A stretch of DNA of 64,000 nucleotides from Pleodorina starrii (lineage: Eukaryota; Chlorophyta; Chlorophyceae; Chlamydomonadales; Volvocaceae), in assembly GCA_030267565.1 (NCBI GenBank), contig BRXU01000002.1, forward strand, positions 8,962,254-9,026,253, given 5' to 3'. The translations under genes were made by a program, and so were the position numbers. The notes below the pieces were generated by a model, which did no database searches, was not told the DNA's origin, and saw nothing but the letters and a program-made list of their open reading frames with translations. Shown piece by piece: positions 48,201 through 60,600 of this stretch; within the stretch, counting starts at the first letter, position 1, and every line of letters starts with the position of its first letter.

Positions 48201-51200
48201 GTTCACTACCCTGGGAGGGGGAGGGGGAGGGGGATTAATCACGCCGCCTCTCCTGCACCCGCACCTGCGAACAACGACTTGGACAAACAAACACATCGGG
48301 TCACCTCCTTGTAGCACAAACGGATGGCCTCCTGTTTTTGTGCGTCGGTGATATTTCACTATTTCGGCTGTGTACGACCGCCCTGTACGACAGGTTGAGC
48401 ACGGCATTACGGAGCTCGCGCACGGCGGCATTGACATTGTGGAGGCCCAACTGAGGTTGCAGCTGACGGGGCTGCAGCCGCCGGGGGGTCCCGCTGAGCT
48501 GCTGGGCTCGCTGGCGGCGGCGCCCGCCGCCGGCTGTGCCATCGAGGTACGGCATGCCGTACTGTTACGGTGCTGTGTACAGCGCCGTTGCCCAGGTTGA
48601 CTTGGGCTCCTCCTAAGCTCGTCCTTATACGGGCGTCTACCCTTTTTGTTTGTGCTGGGGCCAACAAACGCACCGGCCGCGGCACACACCTCCGCCCCCC
48701 TCCGCCCTCACCGCTCACCGCTCACGCCACCCCACCCGCAACCCCACTCCACGCCACTCCCCTCCACGACCCCCCCGCAGGTCCGCATCAACGGTGAGGA
48801 CCCCGCCCACGACTTCAGCCCCTGCCCCGGGCTGCTGGGCCGCGTGGCCTTCCCCGCCCCCGAGGAGGTGGAGGGGGCGGGGGAGGTGCGAGTGGACAGC
48901 TGGGTGGAGACCGGAACCGAGGTGAGGCTAAGGGAAGAGGAGGAGGGGAGGAGACGGCGGTGGAGAACACAGCGGTGTACCGGAGGCGACGTTGGCGGAA
49001 ATGGAATCCCCATACAGACCCAGTGCGGACCCCACAGATACCTGCTCCCCACACATACCTGTCGCCTTACCAATATCGGAAGTGGGGGGAGGGCGAGGGA
49101 GGGGTTGGGTGGGTACAGCCTGTCAGCTTGCTTGATCAGGCTACTGCATCCCTCATCTCCAGCAACCATTCCCAGTAACGCGGTGCACTCCAAATGCCCC
49201 CTCTGCCTCCCTCCCCTTCACCCCCTGACCCTTCCCCTTCACCCCCTGACCCCTCCCCTTCACCCCCTGACCCCTCCCCTTCACCCCCTGACCCCTCCCC
49301 TTCACCCCCTGACCCCTCCCCTTCACCCCCTGACCCTCCCCACCCCCCTCCCCTCCCTGCAGGTGTCCCCCCACTACGACTCCCTTATGGCTAAGCTCAT
49401 GGTGTGGGCCCCCACTCGGGAGGAGGCGGTGGCCAAGATGGCTCGGGCGCTGGAGAGGACGGAGCTGCAGGTGGGGGTGCAGGGGGACTGGGGGGGGGGG
49501 GAAGGAGGGGGTGCAGGGGGGGGGAAGGAGGGACTTGAGTGGGGGGACTGGGAGAAGGGGGAGGGGAAGACTGGATTGGGAAATGGGGACTGGGAGAGAG
49601 GCTTGGTGAGACTGGGCTGGAGGAGTCGTATAGTCGAAGAGTGCAGGGTGTACCTGTGTGGTTGTCACAGTGGGCGTGTTCGTGTTCCAGGGAGGGGGAT
49701 TTGGTGGCTGATCCTTGGTGGCCCTCCTCCCGCCTCTCGCCCTCCTCCCGCCCTCCCCTCCCCCCCCACACACACGTCAGGGCGTTCCCAACAATGTGGA
49801 GTTTCTCCGCGCCGTTGTGGCCGACCCACGGTTCATCGCCGGCAACACCACCACCCGCTTCCTGGAGGGATTCCACTTCGTGCCGCACGTGGCGGAGGTG
49901 CTGGCGCCCGGTGAGCACAGGAGGGGGGGGAGGAGGGGGAGGAGGGGGAGGGAGGGGGGGGGGAAGGGAGGCGGTTACGAAGGCGTAGGCGCCCCTAGAG
50001 GAGGAGGGGGTTCAGGGAGCAGAGAGGAGCGTCGCCATGACTGGTGCCACGATAGTTGGATAGGGACGAACTGTGTATGTGTGCGCATGTGCGCATGTGT
50101 CATGTGTGTGTGCGTAACTGCGTATACGGGAGATGGCGGCGCCGGCGGTCCTGTTTGCGCATTGTACTGCAATCCACTTGATGAATCTGCGCTCAGACGT
50201 CCCCCTCGCCTGACACAATACACACGGCTTTTATCGTTTGTCTTACCACCCCACCCACACACACACTCACACTCACATACACGCACAAACACCCCACCCC
50301 ACCCACAGGCATGCAGACCAGCGTCCAGGACTGGCCAGGTCGCACCCGGTTGTGGCACGTGGGTGTCCCCCCCTCGGGTCCCATGGACTCTCTGTCTCAC
50401 CGACTGGCCAATGCGCTGGTGGGCAATGAGGAGGACGCGGCGGCGCTGGAGTTCAGTCTGCAGGGTGAGGGGGGGGGACCGGGAGGGGGGGGGAGGGGAG
50501 GGGGGAAGGGAGGGAGGAGGGGAGGGGAAGGAAGGGTCCGGGAGGGTCCGGGAGTTCAGCCTGCAGGGTCTGGGAGGGTCCGGGAGGGATGGGGGGGAAG
50601 GGAGGGGGGGAGGGAGGGGTGGAAGAGGGAGGGAAGGGAGAAGAGGGTGGGGGAGGGGACAGGACCCGAGGGGACCCTAAGGAGGAGGAGACAGGACCCC
50701 CCTGCCGCCATGCACCGTGCCAACCCTCCCTCGATATTATCTTTACCACCCCCTGCAACCTCCACCCCGCCCCTCCCCGGCCCCCCCTCCAGGTCCCACC
50801 CTTCGCTTCCACTGCCCGGCGCTGGTGGCTCTGACGGGCGCCCTCTTCGCGGCCTCCCTGGACGGACAGCCCCTGGAGCAGTGGGGCAGCAGCTTCCGGG
50901 TGGAGGCGGGGCAGGTGCTGAGTGTGGGACAGGTGAGATTGGGGGCGCTGGTTGGGGGCGCGGGGGCGCGGATTGGGGGCGCTGGTTGGGGCGGGGGGCA
51001 CGGGGAAAGGGGGCAGGGGTAGGGAGAGGGGATTTAACAAGGAAGGAAACGCGGCGAGGAGGGTTGGGGGGGAGAGCTGGGGAGGCAGGGGCTGCAGCAG
51101 GGGTTCGATACCCACCTTCCCTCCCTCCCACACTTGACACCTGTTTCTTCCCCCAACCCCGCCCATCAACCCCCCGCCCCACCCCGTCCCCCCCTAAACC

Positions 51201-54200
51201 CAAACCCCAGATGGTGGGCAGTGTGGGTGTCCGCGGCTACCTGGCGGTGCGGGGAGGCATCCAGGTGCCAACCTACCTGGGGTCCAGGGCCACATTCCCG
51301 GGGGGCAAGTTCGGAGGATACCAGGGCAGGTAGGTGGGGGTGGGTGGGGGGTAAGGGGTGGAGGGATGCGCGCGTGTTTGTAAGAGGGGGGTTCGTGTGA
51401 GGTGCGGCGCTGAGGGTCGTGTGTTGCTGGGGTGGGGTAGCTGGGTGGGTAGGGCGAACGTGGGTGCATGGCTGGCCGGGCGGTTGGGTGGTCTTTCTCA
51501 GCCGCATCATCCAACCCTCGGCGCCCCCAGCCACGACTGCCCCCCCCCGCCGCCCCACCTGTTAGTAATCCCTCTCCGCCCCCCCCTCTCAACCCCCACC
51601 CCCTCTCAACCCCCACCCCCTCTCAACCCCCACCCCCTCTCAAGTCTCAACCCCCACCCCCTCTCCCACCCCACCTCTCCCCACCCCCCACACCCTCTCC
51701 TCCCCCTCTGCCCACCCCCCCCCCCTCTCCCGCCCCCCCCCTCTCCTCCCCTGCCCTGCCCCCTCTCCTCCCCTGCCCTGCCCCCCAGGTACCTCCGGGT
51801 GGGTGACAGTCTGCCGCTCTGCAAGACCGCCCACACGGGGGCCCAACCCACCAAGCTGCCACCCGCCCTGGCGCCCGAGTTCGGAGGTGCGCCAGAGCGC
51901 TGACGTGCATGCGCCCCTGAAATACGTCAAACCCATAAAAGCCTTAGACCCGGCACGTGCACGGAGCGGTATTTGCGTCTAGTGTGGCGCATCGCGGCGT
52001 CCACAGCAGGGTTGTGGCACCATCCCCACCCGCGACTTTATCAGCCGGCCCTTCAACCCGTCCCCCTCTGCCCCGACCCTCTGCCCGCCCCCGCCGCGCC
52101 GCGCCGCACCGTCTGTTCACGCACATCTGTACGGAAATACGGAATTCATCGTGTTTGGGTACATCAGAGCCGTCTGCTGCCGGCGCCGCTGCTGCTGCCG
52201 GCGCCAGCTGGCGCGTTGGCTGCATCAGCGGCCCCCACGCTGACCCCGACTTCATCACCGCTTCCTTCATGGAGACCTTCCACTCCTCGCCGTACAAGGT
52301 GCACTACCAGAGCAACCGACTGGGTGTACGGCTGGTGGGCCCGAAGCCCGAGTGGGTTCGCCCCGACGGTGGGGAGGGCGGCACGCACCCCTCCAATGTG
52401 CACGACCATATTTACGCCATCGGAGCCATTAACTTCACCGGTGAGCGGGGGAGCTGTGGGGGCGGGGGATGAGAGTTTTCGGAGCAGCGTGGGGGAAGGG
52501 CCAGTGACGGGGTCGTGTACGACAACCCAAGCAGGCAAGCTGACATGGTTCCCCCCTAAAACCCTTACAATCCCTAAAAAAACCCAAACCCCCTGCTCCC
52601 CCGCTCAGGCGATCACCCGGTGGTTCTCACGGTGGACGGCCCCTCCCTGGGGGGTTTCGTGTGTCCCGCCACCATCACCTCATCGGAGCTGTGGAAGATC
52701 GGACAGGTGCGGAGTGCGTGTGTGTGTGGGGGGGGCGGGGGTTGCTGCTTCGCTCGTTCGTTGATTTAGTTTAACGAAAAGGGGGGCCGGTTTGCTCGTT
52801 TTCTGATGAAAGGAGGAGCGAGGCGGGAGAGTGATGGATGGGGCCTGGGCGCCGGGAGTGAGAAAGAAGAGCCGCAAGGCCGCAGCGTGAGGGGAGGGGG
52901 GGTGCGCGGGGGGGGGGGGAAATAGAGGTGAAGGGAACCATAGGTCGGCCAGCCGCCATGAAGAGACGCATCTCGGTCCGATCCGCCCTGACACAGCGGC
53001 GCGCGCGTGTGTGTGTTTGTGTGCGTGTGTTTCATGAATGTGTTTGCCGTACTGGTGTGGTACAGGTACGACCGGACGATTCGGTCACGTTCGTGCGCAT
53101 GACGCTGACGGAGGCGCTGATGGAGCGGCTGCGTACGGACGCGCGCGTGGCGGCGGTGCGGGCGATGGCGACGGAGGGCCTGACGGCGGAAGCGGCGCTG
53201 GCGGCGTACGACAGCGCCGCGGCGGCGGCGTACGACAGGGCGTCCAACCCGGACGTGCCCATGCCACCCACGCGGGCGCTGTGCCGGGAGCTGCCGGCGA
53301 AGGAGGGCTTCCCTGGAGCGCAGTACAGGTACGACACCATGATGAACCTCATTACGTAATCATTCTGGCCTCCGTGGAGCAGCAACCCGGGAAGAGGGGT
53401 TGGGGAAAGCAGTTGCCATTCCTGCTTGCGGTGATGGGGCGATGACGGTGAAATCTCCTGATGAATAAAAATTCCATCAGCCATTAGCCATAACCCAGCA
53501 ACACATGCTGCCCCGCACCAAGCGAGCCGCAAAACCCCTTTCGTTTCGCGCGTTTCCCCGCGCTACATGTGTCGTATAAACACGCGTGCCTTGCTCTCCC
53601 CACCCTCAGCATTCCCCGCCCTTCCCCCCCTCCTCCCCCGCAGGCTTGCTGGAGACCGTTACGTGCAGGTGGAGTACGGCCCCATGGCTCTGGACATCCG
53701 ACTGCGAGTGCGGGTCCACTGTCTGCGGGGGGTGTTGGAGGCGATGGCGGCGGAGGGGGAGCTGCCGGGCCTGGTGGAGAGCAGTCCGGGAGTGCGCTCC
53801 TGCATGATCGAGTACGACATCGCAGCCATCTCCCCCGGCAGGCTGCTGCAGGTGGGCGGGAGAGTGGGGGGGGGGCGTGTGTGTATGCGTGGGTGGGGGG
53901 GGGAGTGGGAGGGGGAGGGGGGGAAGCGGGGTGGGAAGGAAGGTGTGTGTGGGGGCCGGGTAAGGAGTGGGCGTGTGTGCAGTAAGGGGAAAGGGGGGGA
54001 GCAGGAATGCGTTGGATGAACCAACGGACTCAAACAAGCAAACAAGCAACTATCCACAAAAAACACTAACCAACCAAACAACTAACCAACCAACTACCGA
54101 ACCAACCAACCAACCGATCAGGTTCTGGAGGCAGCCGAGAGCCGTATCCCCGACGTCTCCTCCATGGTTCTGCCCAGCCGCATCGTCAACCTGCCGATGG

Positions 54201-56307
54201 CCTTCGACGAGCGTTGGACGCACGAGGCCATTGCGAAATACATGAAGAGCGTACGGCCATCGGCACCGTACTTGCCGGACAACATCTCGTACATTGCGGA
54301 GAACAACGGCCTGGAGGGCGGCAAGGAGGAGGTGGGGCGGTGCGGGACCGTGTCGGTGTATGTGGGTGTTTGGGGGGGACGCGGTAGTGTTTTTCTTTGA
54401 TGGTAATTTGGGTTACGCGGGGCGCGGGGCGCTTACTTGTCCGCTCTCTCACCTTTTTTGTCTCCACTCGGCCCCCCTGAAACACATCCCTCATTACCCC
54501 CACCCCACCCCACCCCCCAGGTCCGCTCCAAGGTCTTCTCCGCCTCGTACCTGGTTTTGGGCCTGGGTGACGTGTACCTGGGTGCGCCGTGTGCCGTACC
54601 GCTGGACCCCCGCCACCGCCTGGTCACCACCAAGATGAACCCCGCCCGTACATACACGGCGGAGGGGACGGTGGGCATCGGCGGATGCTACATGTGCATC
54701 TATCCCATGGACTCGCCGGGTGGGTACTAGGTAGAGAGAGGGGGGGGGGGAGGCTGGCAGTGTGGGTGGGTGACGGTGGGTTTGGGCGGGTGAAGGTGGG
54801 TGGGTGAGTGGGCTTGTGTGCGTGGAAGTGGGTGAGCTTGGGTGGGTGGAGGTGGCTGATGGGTGAGCTGGGGTGGAAGAGACGCGTTGTCGGGATTTCC
54901 GTTACGTTTGCGTACGTGGACTGGGAAGTCTTGTGCCCGTTGAACTTCTGCACGACTTACAGCCCGCAACCACTTGACCACTAACCCCAAACCACCGCAC
55001 CCTCCCTGCAGGCGGGTACCAGTTGGTTGGTCGTACACTGCCTATCTGGAACACCTTTGGCCGCAGCGGCCCCTTCTCCCCCTCCAAGCCATGGCTGCTG
55101 GAATTCTTTGACCAGGTACGAGCGTACGACACCTTTTGGGAGCTGCTGTAGTACAACGGGAGCGGGGGCGACAAGGAACACAAGAAACACACCGGACTGC
55201 GGTTGGCTGAAGAAACGCATGACAGTCCTGATAATGACCCTTCACAGATGACCACTCTCTAGCCGATTGAAACCGCCATGACAAACACCAACCGCTAACC
55301 GCCACCTAATCGCCGCCCAACCACCCATACAGGTGCGGTACTTCCAGGTCAGCGAGTCGGAGCTGGAGACGATGCGGGCGGGTTTCGCAAGCGGTCAGTA
55401 CGACATTGAGATCACGCCAACCACTTTTGACGTGGCGGCATTTGTGGCGATGGAGGAGGCTGCGGCGGCGGAGACGGCCGAGTTCAAGGTACGGTCGTTT
55501 GTACGAACCTCGGTCGGACGCTGTCGTAGTGTTGTACACTGCCGTACTTCATCCTAAAGCCCAAAACCTAAAACCCGAAACGCCTCACCTCACCTCATCT
55601 TGCCTCACACACCTCCCCACAGGCCAAGCAGCGGGTGGCCATGGACCAAATGTTGGTGGCGGAGGCGGAGTCGCTGGCGGAGCTGGCGGCGGCGGCGGAA
55701 GCGGCAGGGAAGGAGTCGGCGGCGGAGGCGGCCGCCGGTGCCGACGAGGACGATGAGTCGGCGTACGACAAGCCGGGATACGTCAAGGTGAGGAAAGAAC
55801 CACACTAAAAGATGTGGGCTGACGGCTGTTGACGCCCCAACCCCCCGTGTGTGGCTCCGTCCGGACAGCCCAAAACGGGTTTCGGGGCGGGACAGGATCG
55901 GAGTCGGAGCCCCCCTGCCGTCTCGCGCCAGCACGTCAGATGTGAAGAGAGATGGAGAGCGTACATTAGAGATCCCCCATCCCTGATTTCGTCCCTGTCG
56001 TACGATGCTCGTAATCACCTACCGTACCTCCCTTGTCGTACAACACCAGGTCACGGCGGCCTTCAGTGCCAACGTTTGGGAGGTGCGCTGCGCGGTGGGT
56101 CAGGCCGTCAGCGCAGGCGACACGCTTGTCGTACTGGAGGCCATGAAGATGGAGACGCCGCTGGCGGCGCCGGTGGCGGGCCGCGTGGCGGCGGTGCGGG
56201 CCAAGCTGTCGCAGCTGGCTGCATCCGGAGACACACTCGTGGTCATCGACACCAACCCGGGGACCGCAGCCCCCCTGGAAGCTGCCGTCGCAGCAAGCAG
56301 CGGGTGA
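45225..56307 (+). CDS. DUR1: Urea carboxylase (biotin-dependent)
   Basis: Makes allophanate from urea, bicarbonate and ATP. Predicted 1,283 aa, 24 exons: 45225-45419, 45932-46108, 46622-46687, 46907-47044, 47516-47638, 47863-48036, 48394-48546, 48781-48921, 49363-49470, 49781-49910, 50309-50464, 50793-50932, 51211-51329, 51789-51886, 52168-52440, 52609-52706, 53066-53328, 53644-53851, 54122-54331, 54521-54719, 55012-55115, 55333-55488, 55623-55787, 56050-56307. Phases agree throughout. Residues 1 to about 468 are biotin carboxylase: [14 protein letters not shown]-grasp [20 protein letters not shown]. Next comes the carboxyltransferase half: [35 protein letters not shown], then [31 protein letters not shown] and [20 protein letters not shown]. 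An Ala/Glu-rich linker leads to the biotin carrier domain, with biotinyl Lys1231 in EAMKMET. The fungal N-terminal amidase is absent, supplied by DUR2. The start before RVLIAN is preferred; an ATG at 45180 would add 15 residues. Intron placement around 51886/52168 is least certain. Confidence 0.92.
48040..48140 (+). repeat. TGG-rich short tandem repeat in a DUR1 intron
   Basis: Repeats of GGGTGGTGGTGTGTATGAT (19 bp) pass into (GGT)n runs immediately after the donor at 48036. Simple intronic sequence. Confidence 0.8.
49217..49342 (+). repeat. 21-bp tandem repeat next to a DUR1 3' splice site
   Basis: Six copies of a 21-bp unit (core TTCACCCCCTGACCCCTCCCC) end about 20 bp before the acceptor of the exon starting at 49363. 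The array is almost purely C/T on the sense strand, so it extends the polypyrimidine tract. Confidence 0.85.
51575..51660 (+). repeat. 17-bp CT/C-rich tandem repeat in a DUR1 intron
   Basis: Repeats of CTCTCAACCCCCACCCC lie in the intron 51330-51788, followed by further C/T-rich sequence up to the acceptor. Confidence 0.8.
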
Positions 56308-57631
56308 ACGACTGCAGCCGCCGCTTCGCCGCCGCCGCCGCTTCACTGGAGTGGCGTGCAGTGTCGTACTGGCTGGGGGCCTCGAGCGGCGCGATGGATT
56401 GCGCCTGTGGTAGATCTTAGGTTGGCTCCGTCGCCGGGCCAGGACGCTGCAGGATTGGAATGAGTTTGTTGTTCGTTGACTCCGCTGCAACTGCCGTTCT
56501 CCGCCGGCGTTTCTTTCTGGTTTGGGAGTGCAGTACAACCGGGGGGGGGTGGAGAAAGAGACGGTTCTCGGGAGAGGCGTTGGAGGTGGCCGGGAATGGG
56601 ATTGAGGGAGCGCACGAGTGTTCGGGGTGGTTGGGTGGTTGGGTGGCTGAGATGTTGGTGGGATGACCCTAGTTAAGGTTTCAGCGTTGGTTGCTCATCG
56701 GGGCCCTATGCTCCCACCGCGTTTTGGGCTTCGGCTGCGACAATGTTCGGTGCGGTGTATGCGGTGCCGGTGGGCCTTTGGGTCGTTAACTTTACGTTTC
56801 AATCGTTGTGTAGTACCTAAGTACGACAATGCACACGTGACGGAGCTGTGTATGCGGGTGTGCCAACACCCGGGAATTGGGGCGGGGGCCATGGGGGGGC
56901 TTGACCAACGGCGCAACAGAACTCTTTTACGAATATCGTGTTTAGCCACGCGCGAACGGGAAAGAGGGCCAACATTTAACGGTTGGTCATAATAGGGCAT
57001 CCTGCCGTCCCGACATGTGTAGAATTCTTTGTTCGTCGTTTGCTTTCGGGTCCAAACGCCTGGAGAAGAGGCGCGCGCGTCACGGTCGGGGGAGATCAGC
57101 ACCGTTAGAATCTCGCAGTGATTTACTAGCTGTGTCCGGTTAACTATATTTCAAGTGTTTACACAAATTGTTGTCATATTGAATTTGTATGTGACACCCT
57201 GCTCATTTCCAGAGTAGGAATTTCGCGATTGCGTAGACCTTGGGTTGTTTGGACGTTTCGACGGGCTTTGCATTGCGCCTGCGACCAGCCAAAAGGTTTA
57301 AAAACGCTCGCGACGCGCAAATTGCAACTTGGTTTGGTTTGTACAGTACGGCCTTCATGTGGCCGTACAAACAACCATTTTTCCAGCCTTCTGCGGCGTT
57401 GCAAGCATAACGCTGCGGCGCTACTGTAACGGTTATTGGGGATGACGTCTCATCGCTTCAAAGGGGCACGCTTCAAAGTCCGTTTTTACAGTCAGGTCGG
57501 CTTAGGGTCGGCCCACACGGGGTTTGGTGGGAGGGTGCCAGGGACGATTTGTGAGCTGGCCGCTGCGCAGCCGGTCGATGCGATGACTGCGATGTGCCAG
57601 CATGGATTGGGCAACAGCAGCGAATGAAAAC
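56308..57631 (+). other. DUR1 3' flank without recognised gene
   Basis: This is probably mostly 3' untranslated sequence. The first plus-strand TGTAA I find is at 57425-57429, which would give an untranslated region of about 1.1 kb. I see no other coding structure before the minisatellite. Confidence 0.45.
57425..57429 (+). terminator. Candidate TGTAA poly(A) signal of DUR1
   Basis: TGTAA about 1.1 kb after the DUR1 stop. It is the first such motif on the strand, but the distance makes it uncertain. Confidence 0.3.
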
Positions 57632-60600
57632 GACCCCCGGAGGCCCCCGGAGGCCCCCGAAGGCACCCGTAGGCCCCCGCATGCTTCGAAAGGCCCCCGG
57701 AGGCCCCCGGAGGCCCCCGAAGGCCCCCGGAGGACCTTGGAGGCCCCCGGAGGCCCCCGGAGGCCCCCGAAGGCCCCCGAAGACCCCTGGAGGCCCCCGG
57801 AGGCCCCCGGAGGCCCCCGGAGGCCCCCGAAGGCCCCCGGAGGCCCCCGGAGGCCCCCGAAGGCCCCCGAAGACCCCCGGAGGCCCCCGAAGGCCCCCGG
57901 AGGCCCCCGGAGGCCCCCGGAGGCCCCCGAAGGCCCCCGAAGGCCCCCGGAGGACCTTGGAGGCCCCCGAAGGCCCCCGAAGGCCCCCGAAGGCCCCCGG
58001 AGGCCCCCGGAGGCCCCCGGAGGCCCCCGGAGGCCCCCGAAGGCCCCCGGAGACCCCGCAGGCCCCCGGAGACCCCGGAGGCCCCCGAAGGCCCCCGAAG
58101 GCCCCCGGAGGACCTTGGAGGCCCCCGAAGGCCCCCGAAGGCCCCCAGAGGCCCCCGGAGACCCCCGGAGACCCCCGGAGGCCCACGGAGGCCCACGGAG
58201 CCCCCCGGAGACCCCCGGAGGCCCACGGAGACCCCGAAGGCCCCCAGAGGCCCCCGCATGCTCTGAAAGGCCCCCGAAAGGCCGAGGAGGCCCCCGGAGG
58301 CCCCCGGAGGCCCCCGGAGGCCCCCGGAGGCCCCCGAAGGCCCCCGAAGGCCCCCGGAGGCCCCCGGAGGCCCCCGGAGGCCCCCGGAGGCCCCCGGAGG
58401 CCCCCGGAGGCCCCCGAAGGCCCCCGGAGGCCCCCGGAGGCCCCCGGAGGCCCCCGGAGGCCCCCGAAGGCACCCGTAGGCCCCCGCATGCTTCGAAAGG
58501 CCCCCGGAGGCCCCCGAAGGCCCCCGAAGGCCCCCGGAGGCCCCCGGAGGCCCCCGGAGACCCTGCAGGCCCCCGGAGGCCCCCGGAGACCCTGCAGGCC
58601 CCCGGAGGCCCCCGGAGGCCCCCGGAGACCCTGCAGGCCCCCGGAGGCCCCCGAAGGCCCCCGGAGGACCTTGGAGGCCCCCGAAGGCCCCCGAAGGCCC
58701 CCGAAGGCCCCCGGAGGCCCCCGGAGGCCCCCGGAGGCCCCCGAAGGCCCCCGAAGGCCCCCGGAGGCCCCCGAAGGCCCCCGGAGGCCCCCGGAGGCCC
58801 CCGAAGGCCCCCGAAGGCCCCCGGAGGACCTTGGAGGCCCCCGGAGGCCCCCGAAGGCCCCCGGAGGCCCCCGGAGGCCCCCGGAGGCCCCCGGAGGCCC
58901 CCGAAGGCCCCCGAAGGCCCCCGGAGGCCCCCGAAGGCCCCCGGAGGCCCCCGTAGGCCCCCGGAGGCCCCCGAAGGCCCCCGGAGACCCCCGAAGGCCC
59001 CCAGAGGCCCACGGAGGACCTTGGAGGCCCCCGCATGCTTCGAAAGGCCCCCGGAGGCCCCCGGAGGCCCCCGAAGGCCCCCGGAGGCCCCCGGAGACCC
59101 TGCAGGCCCCCGAAGGCCCCCGGAGGACCTTGGAGGCCCCCGGAGGCCCCCGAAGACCCCCGGAGGACCCCGGAGGCCTCCGGAGGCCCCCGGAGGCCCC
59201 CGAAGGCCCCCGAAGGCCCCCGGAGGCCCCCGAAGGCCCCCGGAGGCCCCCGTAGGCCCCCGGAGGCCCCCGAAGGCCCCCGGAGGCCCCCGTAGGCCCC
59301 CGGAGGCCCCCGAAGGCCCCCGGAGGCCCCCGCATGCTCCGAAAGGCCCCCGAAGGCTCCCGATAGCCCCCGGAGGCCCACGGAGGCCCACGGAGCCCCC
59401 CGGAGACCCCCGGAGGCCCACGGAGACCCCGAAGGCCCCCAGAGGCCCCCGCATGCTCTGAAAGGCCCCCGAAAGGCCGGGGAGGCCCCCGGAGGTCCCC
59501 GGAGGCCCCCGGAGGCCCCCGGAGGCCCCCGAAGGCCCCCGAAGGCCCCCGGAGGCCCCCGGAGGCCCCCGGAGGCCCCCGGAGGCCCCCGGAGACCCCC
59601 GGAGGCCCCCGAAGGCCCCCGGAGGCCCCCGGAGGCCCCCGGAGGCCCCCGGAGGCCCCCGAAGGCACCCGTAGGCCCCCGCATGCTTCGAAAGGCCCCC
59701 GGAGGCCCCCGAAGGCCCCCGAAGGCCCCCGGAGGCCCCCGGAGGCCCCCGAAGCACCCGGAGGCCCCCGGAGACCCCGGAGGCCCCCGGAGGCCCCCGG
59801 AGCCCCCCGGAGACCCTGCAGGCCCCCGAAGGCCCCCGGAGGACCTTGGAGGCCCCCGGAGGCCCCCGAAGACCCCCGGAGGACCCCGGAGGCCTCCGGA
59901 GGCCCCCGGAGGCCCCCGAAGGCCCCCGAAGGCCCCCGGAGGCCCCCGAAGGCCCCCGGAGGCCCCCGGAGGCCCCCGAAGGCCCCCGAAGGCCCCCGGA
60001 GGACCTTGGAGGCCCCCGGAGGCCCCCGAAGACCCCCGGAGGACCCCGGAGGCCTCCGGAGGCCCCCGGAGGCCCCCGAAGGCCCCCGAAGGCCCCCGGA
60101 GGCCCCCGAAGGCCCCCGGAGGCCCCCGTAGGCCCCCGGAGGCCCCCGAAGGCCCCCGGAGACCCCCGAAGGCCCCCCGAGGCCCACGGAGGACCTTGGA
60201 GGCCCCCGCATGCTTCGAAAGGCCCCCGGAGGCCCCCGGAGGCCCCCGAAGGCCCCCGGAGGCCCCCGGAGACCCTGCAGGCCCCCGAAGGCCCCCGGAG
60301 GACCTTGGAGGCCCCCGGAGGCCCCCGAAGACCCCCGGAGGACCCCGGAGGCCTCCGGAGGCCCCCGGAGGCCCCCGAAGGCCCCCGAAGGCCCCCGGAG
60401 GCCCCCGAAGGCCCCCGGAGGCCCCCGTAGGCCCCCGGAGGCCCCCGAAGGCCCCCGGAGGCCCCCGTAGGCCCCCGGAGGCCCCCGAAGGCCCCCGGAG
60501 GCCCCCGCATGCTCCGAAAGGCCCCCGAAGGCTCCCGATAGCCCCCGGAGGCCCCCGGAGGCCCCGCAGGCCCCCGGAGGCCCCCGGAGGCCCCCGAAGG

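Noticed and set aside
48646..49914. A single 422-codon frame spanning several DUR1 introns
   Set aside because: It reads through C/T-rich introns and the 21-bp repeat; the splice sites at 48921/49363 and 49470/49781 give the family-consistent protein.
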